Shown here one piece after another: positions 1 to 8,207 of a stretch of 43,087 nucleotides of DNA; within the stretch, counting starts at the first letter, position 1; each line of letters starts with the position of its first letter. The notes under the pieces are model-generated. The model saw only the letters and a list, made by a program, of their open reading frames with translations. It did not search any database and was not told where the DNA came from. The translations under genes were made by a program, and so were the position numbers. Location: positions 1 through 43,087 of the forward strand of contig JAJQFE010000071.1 of NCBI GenBank assembly GCA_021201295.1, in the 5' to 3' direction. The DNA is from Tannerellaceae bacterium (lineage in GTDB: Bacteria > Bacteroidota > Bacteroidia > Bacteroidales > Tannerellaceae).

Positions 1-406
1 TGTTGTGTGTGTATATAGGGGCAAGAAAATCCCATAAGGATACCCCACAAGGGGAGGGGAAGGATAGGAAATAAGAAATAAGGGATAGGATCTTATTATA
101 TACCCTGTTTCTGCTTTTACTGCTACTTGTGATGGATAGAGTGAGAGATCCGGGTCTTTAACGCTTGCTGCCGTGCTTTTGAGAAAACGGGTGCACCTTT
201 TTCTAAAAAAGCTGCCGTGGAGTTAAACCATCGGATGGAGGCGTTTTTATATCTTGGAAATAGGGAAAATCTATGAGGCCTTTTATATTTCATATTTCTA
301 AATAAACCGTATGTAGATTTTTACTCACTTCTTCATTTTACTTCCGGTTCTTTTATAATATTTGTTATTGTTTTGTCGTTATAGGTATGTTGAATATATT
401 TGACAT
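1..406. other. Upstream non-coding stretch with no recognisable gene
   Basis: No open reading frame of useful length and no RNA gene that I recognise lies here. The first 100 bases are purine-rich and repetitive to the eye (runs of AGGGG, GGATAGGA, AATAAGAAATAAGG). The last 35 bases hold a promoter described separately. The rest is AT-rich and I see nothing else in it. Confidence 0.5.
373..402 (+). promoter_or_regulatory. Bacteroidetes-type promoter of the histidine kinase gene
   Basis: TTG at 373-375, a 19-base spacer, then TATATTTG at 395-402, a full match to the Bacteroidetes -7 consensus TAnnTTTG with the usual spacing. The ATG of the kinase begins at 407, only four bases after the -7 box, so the transcript would have almost no leader. 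This is seen in the sequence; use as a promoter is inferred. Confidence 0.6.
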
Positions 407-1567
407 ATGAAAAGTATCTATGAATCCCGCGATAAATTGAAATATATCTTTATTGCGGCGGCTGTCCTGATTGCTATAGTTTCGGTTATAGTGTCTGATA
501 ATCTTGTAAAAAAGCTTTCCAAAGAAGAACGTTTTAAAATTGAGATCTGGGCAGAATCTATTCGGGTTATGACCAGTGAGGATCCTGCTCTCAATATGAA
601 GCTTATTCTTAAAATTATGGAGGGAAATACAACGATTCCTGTCCTTTTATGTACTCAGCGGGATGAAGTGTTGGACTACCGGAATATAGATATTCCGGAT
701 GATCATGTAGATGTTTTCCTGCAAAATAAGATAAAAGAACTCCGGACTAAAAATCCCCCTATTCTGATTGATCTGGAAGATGGTACTTATCAATATATCT
801 ATTATGATGATTCTGTTATACTGAAACGATTACTGGCTTTTCCCTATGTCCAGTTGAGTGTTATGTTTGTTTTCATTGCTATTGCTTTCCTGGCCCTGGC
901 AAGTACAAAAAGAGCGGAACAGAATAAGGTGTGGGTTGGGTTATCTAAGGAAACTGCCCATCAGTTAGGCACTCCTATTTCTTCTTTGATAGCCTGGATG
1001 GAATATTTGCATACTAAGGAGATAGAACCAGCTCTTTTGGAAGAGATCAATAAAGATGTAAAACGGCTTGAGACGATTGCGGAACGCTTTTCGAAAATCG
1101 GTTCTAATCCGGACCCGGAACCTGTCAATATTATTCAATCCCTGACTGTTGCATTGGAATATATGCAGACCCGTATATCTGCTAAAGTAAAAGTTTTTAC
1201 TCATTTGCCTGAGGAACCGGCCTGGACACTGATGAATGACTCATTGTTTGCCTGGGTGATTGAAAACCTGATAAAAAATGCTGTGGATGCTATGGAGGGA
1301 CAAGGAGAGATTACCGTGTGTGTGGATAACAGTGATTCACGGATCGTACGCTTTGATATATCTGATACGGGTAAGGGGATTCCTAAATCAAAGTATGGAG
1401 CAGTGTTTCATCCCGGATATACCACCAAGAAGAGAGGATGGGGATTGGGATTATCTTTGGTAAAGCGAATTGTGGAGTCCTATCATGGAGGTAAAATCTA
1501 TGTAAAAAGTTCGGAAGTAGGGAAAGGTACTACTTTCCGTATAGAATTAAGGAAATATAAAAACTGA
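407..1567 (+). CDS. Membrane sensor histidine kinase
   Basis: A 386-residue two-component sensor kinase that autophosphorylates on His and passes the phosphate to an unknown partner. There are two membrane segments, about residues 12-32 and 147-166, with a roughly 115-residue periplasmic sensor region between them. The H box is ETAHQLGTPISSL with His185. The ATPase domain has an N box (ENLIKNAVDA, 286-295), G1 (DTGKGI, 320-325) and G2 (GWGLGLS, 344-350), so it looks catalytically complete. No response regulator is adjacent, which makes it an orphan. The next gene is DUF177 on the same strand but with its own promoter. The start is fixed by the need to keep the first membrane helix, because the next ATG is at codon 55. 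Confidence 0.85.
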   Translation: MKSIYESRDKLKYIFIAAAVLIAIVSVIVSDNLVKKLSKEERFKIEIWAESIRVMTSEDPALNMKLILKIMEGNTTIPVLLCTQRDEVLDYRNIDIPDDHVDVFLQNKIKELRTKNPPILIDLEDGTYQYIYYDDSVILKRLLAFPYVQLSVMFVFIAIAFLALASTKRAEQNKVWVGLSKETAHQLGTPISSLIAWMEYLHTKEIEPALLEEINKDVKRLETIAERFSKIGSNPDPEPVNIIQSLTVALEYMQTRISAKVKVFTHLPEEPAWTLMNDSLFAWVIENLIKNAVDAMEGQGEITVCVDNSDSRIVRFDISDTGKGIPKSKYGAVFHPGYTTKKRGWGLGLSLVKRIVESYHGGKIYVKSSEVGKGTTFRIELRKYKN

Positions 1568-1601
1568 TTCCGTGAGATAGGAAAAAATAACATTGGATAT
1601 A

Positions 1602-1633
1602 TTGTATTTGTGATTAGATTTTTTGTACCTTCG
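1602..1633 (+). promoter_or_regulatory. Promoter of the DUF177-rpmF operon
   Basis: TTG at 1602-1604, a 21-base spacer, then TACCTTCG at 1626-1633, which matches TAnnTTTG with one change. Transcription would begin near 1640. This matters for start choice: a GTG at 1610 that opens the frame lies inside the promoter and cannot be the translation start. Confidence 0.6.
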
Positions 1634-1663
1634 CAAGGTTTTTACACTAAAAGGCTTTGGACT

Positions 1664-2251
1664 TTGGGGGAATTTAATTTATATAACGTAAATCTGAAAA
1701 GTCTTTCTCCTGGAACACACGAGTTTGAGTATCTTTTGGAGAATAAATTTTTCGTTGATATTGACGGCACTGAAGTACAAAAAGGAAAAGTTAAGGTTCA
1801 TGTTACTTTGAAAAGTTCGTCAATGATGTTTGAAATGAATTTTCAAATACAGGGAGTTGTGATGGTTTCGTGCGATAGATGTCTGGATGATATGGAACTT
1901 CCGATTGAGACGCAGAGCCGCCTGATAGTAAAGTTTGGCAAGGAGTATGCAGAAGAAAGTGAAGAAATTGTAATTATCCCGGAAGAAGAGGGAGCAATTA
2001 ACCTGGCATGGTTCCTTTATGAATTCATAGCATTGGCTGTTCCGATGAAGCACATTCATGCACCGGGAAAATGTAATAAAGCCATGTCTTCCAAACTGAA
2101 AAAACATACAACCAAAAGCGTGCATGATGAAGATGATGATTTTGGCGGTGATGCGGCAGATGATGACATTTCTGTGGATGATGCGGGTACTGACTCTACC
2201 GATCCACGTTGGGATGCATTGAAGGGTTTAGTTGAAAATGATAATAATTAA
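1664..2251 (+). CDS. DUF177 / YceD family protein, TTG start
   Basis: Member of the DUF177 (YceD) family, found next to rpmF in most bacteria and linked to ribosome large-subunit or 23S rRNA accumulation. I place the start at the TTG at 1664 because the promoter covers 1602-1633, and because relatives begin with a short M-G-x-F-x-x-Y-N segment followed by LKSLSPGTHEFEY, which is what follows here. The protein is then about 195 residues. It has the family CxxC pair (CDRCLDD) and a later lone Cys (GKCNKA), a likely metal or structural site. The last 40 residues are very acidic (many Asp). rpmF follows 12 bases downstream. An in-frame upstream start at 1610 is the alternative. Confidence 0.8.
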   Translation: MGEFNLYNVNLKSLSPGTHEFEYLLENKFFVDIDGTEVQKGKVKVHVTLKSSSMMFEMNFQIQGVVMVSCDRCLDDMELPIETQSRLIVKFGKEYAEESEEIVIIPEEEGAINLAWFLYEFIALAVPMKHIHAPGKCNKAMSSKLKKHTTKSVHDEDDDFGGDAADDDISVDDAGTDSTDPRWDALKGLVENDNN

Positions 2252-2263
2252 ATATATAAAAAA

Positions 2264-2449
2264 ATGGCACATCCTAAAAGAAGACAAGGAAAATCAAGAA
2301 CAGCCAAGAGAAGAACTCATGACAAGGCTGTAATCCCTACAATGGCTATCTGCCCTAACTGTGGTGCATGGCATATTTATCACACCGTATGTGGCGAGTG
2401 TAGCTATTATAGAGGTAAGTTGGCAATTGTAAAAGAAGCTGCTGTATAA
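2264..2449 (+). CDS. rpmF: 50S ribosomal protein L32
   Basis: A 61-residue protein of the large ribosomal subunit. It opens with the conserved basic MAHPKRRQGKSRT segment and has a four-Cys zinc-ribbon arrangement, CPNCG and later CGECSYYRG, so this is the zinc-binding (C+) form. Length and motifs fit Bacteroidales L32. It lies 12 bases after the DUF177 gene, the standard pairing, and a clear terminator follows. Confidence 0.97.
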   Translation: MAHPKRRQGKSRTAKRRTHDKAVIPTMAICPNCGAWHIYHTVCGECSYYRGKLAIVKEAAV

Positions 2450-2487
2450 CTTTTCATACCCTTTGGGGTTGGAGAAGTAGAAGGAAT

Positions 2488-2520
2488 AGCCCTAAATATA
2501 CTATGTTTAGGGCTTTTTTA
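2488..2520 (+). terminator. Intrinsic terminator after rpmF
   Basis: A 9-bp perfect stem, AGCCCTAAA (2488-2496) with TTTAGGGCT (2506-2514), and a 9-base loop, followed at once by TTTTTA. It separates rpmF from fabH, which begins 29 bases later. Confidence 0.85.
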
Positions 2521-2548
2521 ATTCAGGAAGAATATAAGTCTATACAAT

Positions 2549-3550
2549 ATGGATAAAATAAATGCGGTAATTACCGGAATCGGAGGGTTTGTTCCGGAAG
2601 ATGTGTTGACCAATGATGATATTTCAAAATTGGTTAAAACGGATGACAAGTGGATTACCACCCGTGTCGGGATTAAAGAACGCAGAGTATTGAAAGGAGA
2701 AGGTGTGGGAACTTCTTTTATGGGGATCCGTGCTGTAAAACAATTGTTTGAGAAAACTAATATCCATCCGGAAGAGGTGGAAGTGGTGCTTTGTTCAACG
2801 ACTACACCTGATTATGGTTTCCCGACTACAGCATCTGTGATTGCATATCATACCGGTTGTAAAAATGCTTTGACTTTTGATATGCAGGGTGCCTGTGCTG
2901 GTTTCCTGTATGCATTGGAAACCGGGTCAAATTATATCCGTTCGGGACGTTATTCCAAAGTCGTAGTAGTGGCAGGAGATAAAATGACCTCTATTACTGA
3001 TTATACGGACCGGACTACCTGTCCTTTATTTGGTGACGGATGTGGAGCAGTACTTTTGGAACCAACTATGGAACAGTACGGCGTGATAGATACTATTCTG
3101 AAGACGGATGGATCAGGAGTGGATCATCTACATATGTATGGTGGTGGATCTGCTTATCCGTCCAGTTATGAAACTGTAGACAAGCATATGCATTATGTTT
3201 ATCAGGATGGAAAATATGTATTCAAACATGCTGTCTCCTGTATGGCTGCTGTTTCACTGGAAATCGTGGAACGGAGCGGATTGAATAAGGAAGACTTAGA
3301 TTGGGTAGTCCCTCATCAGGCTAATCTGCGTATTATTGATGCGGTTGCCAAACGATTAGGTATTTCTAATAAGGTAATGATCAATATTGAAAAATATGGA
3401 AATACCAGTGCTGCTACCATTCCTCTTTGTCTGTGGGAGTATGAAGATCAGTTAAAGAAAGGTGATGATCTGATCCTGACTGCATTCGGAGCTGGTTTTA
3501 CGTGGGGAGCTGTATATTTAAAATGGGGATATGACGGAAAAAAAGCATAA
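2549..3550 (+). CDS. fabH: 3-oxoacyl-ACP synthase III (KAS III)
   Basis: A 333-residue condensing enzyme that starts type II fatty acid synthesis by joining an acyl-CoA primer to malonyl-ACP in the cytoplasm. The catalytic triad is complete: Cys116 in DMQGACAGF, His256 in VPHQANLRI and Asn285 in YGNTSAAT. The C-terminal glycine-rich FGAGFTWGA segment is also present. Its 3' end overlaps era by 20 bases, so the two are probably translated from one mRNA and co-ordinated with der. Confidence 0.96.
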   Translation: MDKINAVITGIGGFVPEDVLTNDDISKLVKTDDKWITTRVGIKERRVLKGEGVGTSFMGIRAVKQLFEKTNIHPEEVEVVLCSTTTPDYGFPTTASVIAYHTGCKNALTFDMQGACAGFLYALETGSNYIRSGRYSKVVVVAGDKMTSITDYTDRTTCPLFGDGCGAVLLEPTMEQYGVIDTILKTDGSGVDHLHMYGGGSAYPSSYETVDKHMHYVYQDGKYVFKHAVSCMAAVSLEIVERSGLNKEDLDWVVPHQANLRIIDAVAKRLGISNKVMINIEKYGNTSAATIPLCLWEYEDQLKKGDDLILTAFGAGFTWGAVYLKWGYDGKKA

Positions 3551-4424
3551 ATCTGGTTTTGTGAATATTGTTGGTAATCCGAACGTCGGAAAATCAACTT
3601 TAATGAACCGGCTCGTAGGGGAACGTATTTCCATCATTACTTCGAAAGCACAAACTACCCGTCACCGTATTATGGGTATTGTGAATACGGAAGATATGCA
3701 AATTGTATATTCGGATACTCCGGGTGTGTTGCAACCTAACTATAAGCTGCAGGAAACTATGCTGAATTTTTCTCAATCAGCCTTAGGAGATGCGGATGTG
3801 TTGTTATATGTCACGGATGTGATTGAAACGGCAGATAAAAATGAGGCTTTTCTTCAAAAGGTGAAACAGGTAGATTCGCCGGTCCTTTTGTTAATCAATA
3901 AAATTGATATGACGGATCAGGCAGGATTGGAAAACCTGGTAGAGCTTTGGAAAGAAAGATTACCTCAGGCTGAAATTATTCCCATCTCTGCGCTTACGAA
4001 TTTTGGTGTAGAGTATGTAAAACAGCGAGTCGAATCTTTCATGCCGGATTCTCCTCCCTATTTTGAAAAGGATGCTCTGACTGATAAACCAGCCCATTTC
4101 TTCGTTACGGAGATCATCCGGGAAAAAATCCTGCTTTACTACCAGAAAGAGATTCCTTATGCCGTAGAGGTTGTAGTAGAGTTGTTTAAAGAAGCCGAAG
4201 CCCTGATCCATATTAAAGCCCTGATCATCGTAGAGCGGGATTCTCAGAAAGGAATTATTATCGGGCATAAAGGGGCTGCACTTAAAAAAGTGGGTGCTAT
4301 GGCCCGGAAAGATATTGAACGTTTCTTTGAGAAAAAAGTTTTTCTGGAAATGTTCGTAAAAGTAGAGAAAGACTGGCGTAACCGGGATAATCTGTTAAAG
4401 AATTTTGGTTACCGTCTGGATTAA
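3531..4424 (+). CDS. era: GTPase Era
   Basis: A 297-residue GTPase that binds the 3' end of 16S rRNA and assists 30S subunit maturation. The G domain has G1 GNPNVGKS (15-22), G3 DTPG (62-65) and G4 NKID (123-126). The C-terminal KH RNA-binding domain has its GxxG loop at GHKG (245-248). Length is normal. The start lies inside the end of fabH, and der follows 31 bases after the stop. Confidence 0.97.
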   Translation: MTEKKHKSGFVNIVGNPNVGKSTLMNRLVGERISIITSKAQTTRHRIMGIVNTEDMQIVYSDTPGVLQPNYKLQETMLNFSQSALGDADVLLYVTDVIETADKNEAFLQKVKQVDSPVLLLINKIDMTDQAGLENLVELWKERLPQAEIIPISALTNFGVEYVKQRVESFMPDSPPYFEKDALTDKPAHFFVTEIIREKILLYYQKEIPYAVEVVVELFKEAEALIHIKALIIVERDSQKGIIIGHKGAALKKVGAMARKDIERFFEKKVFLEMFVKVEKDWRNRDNLLKNFGYRLD

Positions 4425-4455
4425 GAAAGATTTTAAATAGTACAGAGGAGGTTTT

Positions 4456-5769
4456 ATGGGAAATATAGTGGCGATAGTTGGAAGGCCCAACGTAGGTAAA
4501 TCTACTTTGTTTAATCGGTTGACTCAGACCCGTCAGGCGATTGTAAATGAAGAGGCAGGTACAACGCAGGATCGTCAGTACGGCAAAGTAGAATGGACAG
4601 GAAAAGAGTTTTCCGTGGTGGATACGGGAGGATGGGTTCTCAATTCAGAAGATGTTTTTGAAGATGAGATCAATAAACAGGTCCAGATTGCTATAGAAGA
4701 AGCGGATATCATTTTGTTTGTAGTAGATGTGGTAAATGGAATGACTAATCTGGATACGGATGTGGCAAAGATTCTGCGTCGTTCCAAAAAGCCTATTATT
4801 GTCGTAGCCAATAAAGCGGATAATTATCAGCTGCACCTGGATTCAGCGGAATTCTATTCTTTAGGATTAGGAGATCCGTATTGTGTTTCTGCGATTAACG
4901 GTTCCGGAACAGGTGACTTGTTGGATCAGGTAGTAAATTTGTTACCGGAAGAAAAGCAGGAAGAACTGGATGAAAATCTTCCCCATATTGCTGTGATTGG
5001 TCGTCCCAATGCCGGTAAATCTTCTTTGATTAATGCTTTTATAGGAGAGGAACGTCATATTGTAACAGATATAGCGAGTACAACCCGGGATTCTATTTAT
5101 ACAAAATATAATAAATTTGGGTTGAATTTCTACTTAGTGGACACCGTAGGTATCCGTAAAAAGGGCAAGGTGAATGAGGATATGGAGTATTACTCTGTTA
5201 TCCGTTCAATCCGTGCCATTGAAAATTCAGATGTTTGTGTGTTGATGCTGGATGGTACCCGGGGTATTGAAAGTCAGGATCTGAATATTTTTTCTCTGGT
5301 TCAGAAGAATAGTAAAGGGTTGGTGGTATGTGTAAATAAATGGGACCTGGTTGAAAATAAAACTCAGGAGGCGATTAAACATTACACCCATACGATCCGT
5401 GACCGTCTGGCTCCATTTACCGATTTTCCGGTTCTGTTTATTTCAGCGGTAACCAAGCAACGTATTTTTAAAGTACTTGAAACCGCCCGGGAAGTATATG
5501 AGAACCGGAAGAAACGAATTCCTACAGCTAAATTGAATGAAGTATTACTACCGATTATTGAACATACTCCTCCTCCGGCCTGGAAAGGAAAGTATATCAA
5601 GATCAAGTATATTACACAATTACCGGCTGGTGCTGTTCCTTCATTTGTATTCTTCTGCAATCTACCCCAGTGGATCAAGGAACCTTATAAACGCTTTCTG
5701 GAAAATAAGATCCGGGAAAACTGGGATTTCACCGGTACACCTATCAATATTTATATCCGGGAGAAGTAA
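4456..5769 (+). CDS. der: GTPase Der (EngA), double-GTPase ribosome assembly factor
   Basis: A 437-residue protein with two tandem G domains and a C-terminal KH-like domain, which acts in 50S subunit assembly. First P loop GRPNVGKS at 9-16, second GRPNAGKS at 182-189; both also carry DT(G/V)G and NK(A/W)D motifs. A strong AGGAGG lies 5 bases before the ATG, which is unusual for this phylum, where Shine-Dalgarno sites are weak. It is the last gene of the fabH-era-der run. Confidence 0.97.
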   Translation: MGNIVAIVGRPNVGKSTLFNRLTQTRQAIVNEEAGTTQDRQYGKVEWTGKEFSVVDTGGWVLNSEDVFEDEINKQVQIAIEEADIILFVVDVVNGMTNLDTDVAKILRRSKKPIIVVANKADNYQLHLDSAEFYSLGLGDPYCVSAINGSGTGDLLDQVVNLLPEEKQEELDENLPHIAVIGRPNAGKSSLINAFIGEERHIVTDIASTTRDSIYTKYNKFGLNFYLVDTVGIRKKGKVNEDMEYYSVIRSIRAIENSDVCVLMLDGTRGIESQDLNIFSLVQKNSKGLVVCVNKWDLVENKTQEAIKHYTHTIRDRLAPFTDFPVLFISAVTKQRIFKVLETAREVYENRKKRIPTAKLNEVLLPIIEHTPPPAWKGKYIKIKYITQLPAGAVPSFVFFCNLPQWIKEPYKRFLENKIRENWDFTGTPINIYIREK

Positions 5770-5800
5770 GAAATCAGGAGCTAAAGGAGTTCAGTAGTAT

Positions 5801-5820
5801 GATAAAAAATATCTTTTATC
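5801..5820. terminator. Weak AT-rich hairpin between der and the convergent radical SAM gene
   Basis: GATAAAA (5801-5807) pairs with TTTTATC (5814-5820) over a 6-base loop, in the gap between convergent genes. It could end der transcription, but it is AT-only and lacks a following T run, so the call is weak. Confidence 0.25.
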
Positions 5821-5909
5821 TCATCGTTCAATGATGTATCTTACAAAATTTGTCTGGATGACAGATGAGCCATTTTTCAGGTCGGGAACTATTATTTTCA
5901 GCTCTTATT

Positions 5910-6979
5910 TTAAATGAGGCGCTTGTAATGACAGAATAACAGGTTTTCTTCGTTGTCATACAGATGCATGCCGTTTCCTTCGCAGTAGCGGAACATTTTA
6001 CAATCTGCACATGTGCCTTTTCTGGTCCATGAACGGTCCCGGTAAGGTATAAACTTATTTTCCCATATATCCATAAAGTCGTCTTTATAGATATTTCCCT
6101 GATGGAAGTTTGCCCGTATACTGGGACATCCGGAGATAGATCCATCTGCCAGTACGGAACCTACACTTACCCCGGCATGACACTGGAACATCTGGTCTCT
6201 GACTTCGGTTTCATAATTACCCAGGAACCCTTCACAGCTGTAGCTTAACCGGATCCTTCCCTCTTGCCGGGTCTGACGGATAAATTCGAATACAGAAGTG
6301 AACTCTTTCCCGGATAGTTGGAATTCCGAATAGTTAGCTGCTCTTCCTACCGGGAAGATGGTGAAGATCCGCCATCTTTTTACTCCTGTCCGGATCAGGA
6401 ACTCTTTAAACTCCTGCAAGTAAGAGAGATTGTGTTTATTCACACAGGTAACGATGTCCCAGACAATTTCCTCCTCCCGGATCAGCATCCGGATCGCTTC
6501 CACAGCCTGGTCAAAGCTGCGGGGATGTCCCCGGAGCCAATTATGGGCCTCTTTAAATCCGTCCAGGCTGACTGTGATGGAGTGAAGTCCGGAGGCTAAC
6601 AGAGAGTCTAACCGCTGGCGGGTTAGCTGCAATCCATTTGTCACAATCCCCCAGGGATATCCTCTGCGGTAGAGTTCCAAACCACAGGTTTTCAGGTCTC
6701 TTCTGACTAATGCTTCTCCGCCAGTAAAGATGATGAGGAGGTGATTCGGATTGACATGAGGAGTGATGGAATCAATGACTTGCAGAAAGTCTTTGACAGG
6801 CATATCCGGCTGGTTTGTAACTACCCGGCAATCGCTACCACAGTGCAGACAGGAGATATTACATCGCAGGGTACATTCCCAGAAAAGAGTTCGTAGCTCG
6901 TGTAACTGTACCTTATTCTTTTTGATTTTTTGGAAAAGCTCCAGCCCGAACCGTTTTTTATTCCGGGCTCTTTATTCAT
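5910..6979 (-). CDS. Radical SAM/SPASM enzyme of the rSAM/lipoprotein system (one-base deletion near its start)
   Basis: A radical SAM enzyme, 356 residues once one base is restored. The cluster motif is CNISCLHC (Cys40, Cys44, Cys47) inside WECTLRCNISCLHCGSDC, followed by TGGEALVR. The C-terminal SPASM-like region has six Cys, at about 267, 285, 324, 327, 333 and 350, for extra iron-sulfur clusters. As given, the frame with the Cys motif has no start codon. An ATG at 6977-6979 overlaps the end of the upstream lipoprotein gene and joins this frame only if a T6 run at 6954-6959 is really T7. Without repair, the first ATG (6803) would lose the whole cluster motif. The operon with two lipoproteins matches the rSAM/lipoprotein pair I know as TIGR04133/TIGR04134, whose substrate is unknown. 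Likely role: peptide or protein modification. Confidence 0.85.
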
Positions 6980-7460
6980 CTGACTTTTCTTCTTTCATGG
7001 TTATAGAAATCTCTTTTTCAAATGTTCCCTCGAACCACCTGGATCCTTTTTCAATCCTATCCTCTTTTTCAAATCTAACCTGTAAAGAATCCTTTTGATA
7101 AAGGCCATTTTTCTCTCCGTCCGTATCTGTCAGGATTAGTTTGTACCGGCCCTGTACGAAGCTGGAGTGAACCTTATGTTCAAACTTCCCTTCTGCATTA
7201 CTCTGTATGGTTGCCCTATCCTGATAGCCGGATTCATAGTAATTGTAGTAATGCTCCTCCTGAATATCAATCCGGATATCCGGGATCGCATGTCCCGCTT
7301 CATTCGTGACTTTACCTTTGAGTATGTAGTTCGCATGTGGGGCTCCATATTCTACCACGATCTCTTTTTCGCAGGAACTCGTAGAAAATCCCAGGAGAGA
7401 CAGAATTCCGGCTAATACCCAGTTTGTTCCTCTAATGACTGGACGGTACAGTTTTCTCAT
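6972..7460 (-). CDS. Radical SAM-associated putative lipoprotein (intact copy)
   Basis: A 162-residue lipoprotein. Cys30, at the end of GFSTSSC, is the likely lipidation site after a hydrophobic signal (WVLAGILSLLGFS). Then come the motif VEYGAPHANYILKGKV and a beta-sandwich that looks like a carboxypeptidase regulatory-type domain (GKVTNEAGHAIPDIRIDI). A Tyr-rich patch follows (HYYNYYESGYQD). The C-terminal motif WFEGTFEKEISITMK is shared with the second copy upstream. The gene sits between that copy (11-base gap) and the radical SAM enzyme, whose ATG overlaps its last codons. I infer it is the partner or substrate of that enzyme; there is no direct proof. Confidence 0.8.
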   Translation of the reverse strand: MRKLYRPVIRGTNWVLAGILSLLGFSTSSCEKEIVVEYGAPHANYILKGKVTNEAGHAIPDIRIDIQEEHYYNYYESGYQDRATIQSNAEGKFEHKVHSSFVQGRYKLILTDTDGEKNGLYQKDSLQVRFEKEDRIEKGSRWFEGTFEKEISITMKEEKSDE

Positions 7461-7471
7461 ATGTTATTCTT

Positions 7472-8002
7472 TTATTTTTTTTCTTCTTCCGGTTCCGGAT
7501 TCTCCGGTTTTTCTGTTTGTTGCTTTAACCGGATTGTGATTTCTTTTTCACCGGATCCTTCATACCAGCTGCCGGGGTCCTGCATATCGGCACTTTCAAA
7601 ATTAATCAGTGTTGTATCCGGAACAAAAGGACCTCTGCCGGGATTCTCTCCGGGATCAGAGGTAATTAATTTCAGTGGCATGTGTCAGAGGGTAATTTTA
7701 TGGGTGTCCCATTGAAACTCTCCGTGTATATCTGTCCGGATGGTGTCCCGGTAATAAATGGCGGATGCAGGATCTTGTTGTCTGGCATCATACCGGATTT
7801 CAACCTGTATGTTAGACAATGCCTCCTGATCGGTTTCATTCACCACTTTCCCTTTAATCCTAAAATAAGCATGAGGACTACCATACTCAACCGGATTATC
7901 GTACGGGTCATTAGAATCAGAACAGGAAAATCCAAAGAGGGATAAGATTCCTGTAAATAGCCAGGTAGTATTTTTAATAAATAGATGGTTTAAATTTTTC
8001 AT
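7472..8002 (-). pseudogene. Second radical SAM-associated lipoprotein, interrupted by one in-frame TGA
   Basis: A paralogue of the downstream lipoprotein. It has the same signal (WLFTGILSLFGFS, lipid Cys27), the same VEYGSPHAYFRIKGKV block and the same end motif, SWYEGSGEKEITIRLK, plus a Pro/Glu-rich tail. A TGA at 7685-7687 stops the frame after ITL, and reading resumes without shift at HMPLKLITSD. Counting from the shared GxF motif to the shared DPG/DTDG turn, both copies are 22 residues long, so this is a base substitution and not an indel. With the stop read through it would be 176 residues. It is first in the three-gene operon. Confidence 0.7.
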
Positions 8003-8181
8003 ACACTCTCAAATAAATAATAGGTCAATTCTCTTTTTATAAGGATGAATCAGGTAAACAAAAAGTTGCATTTTATCCAAAATAATTTTATAAAGATGGG
8101 ATAAATAAATGGAAACAGCCCTATAATTTCCTAAAAATTAGCAACGGTTTCTCTATATGCGCCGGATAATAATTAACTTGC

Positions 8182-8207
8182 GGGCTAATTTAATCTGACA
8201 GTAGCCC
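8182..8207 (+). repeat. Short inverted repeat abutting the exporter start codon
   Basis: GGGCTA (8182-8187) pairs with TAGCCC (8202-8207) over 14 bases, and the ATG begins at the next base. A small stem at this place could affect ribosome access; with six base pairs it could also be chance. Confidence 0.3.

Noticed and set aside
965-1204. Minus-strand reading frame inside the histidine kinase gene
   Set aside because: It is a shadow of the well-supported kinase on the plus strand; no family resemblance.
8003-8207. A shared divergent promoter between the second lipoprotein and the MsbA-like exporter
   Set aside because: I could not find a TAnnTTTG box with a suitable TTG in either direction; only a short inverted repeat next to the exporter ATG.
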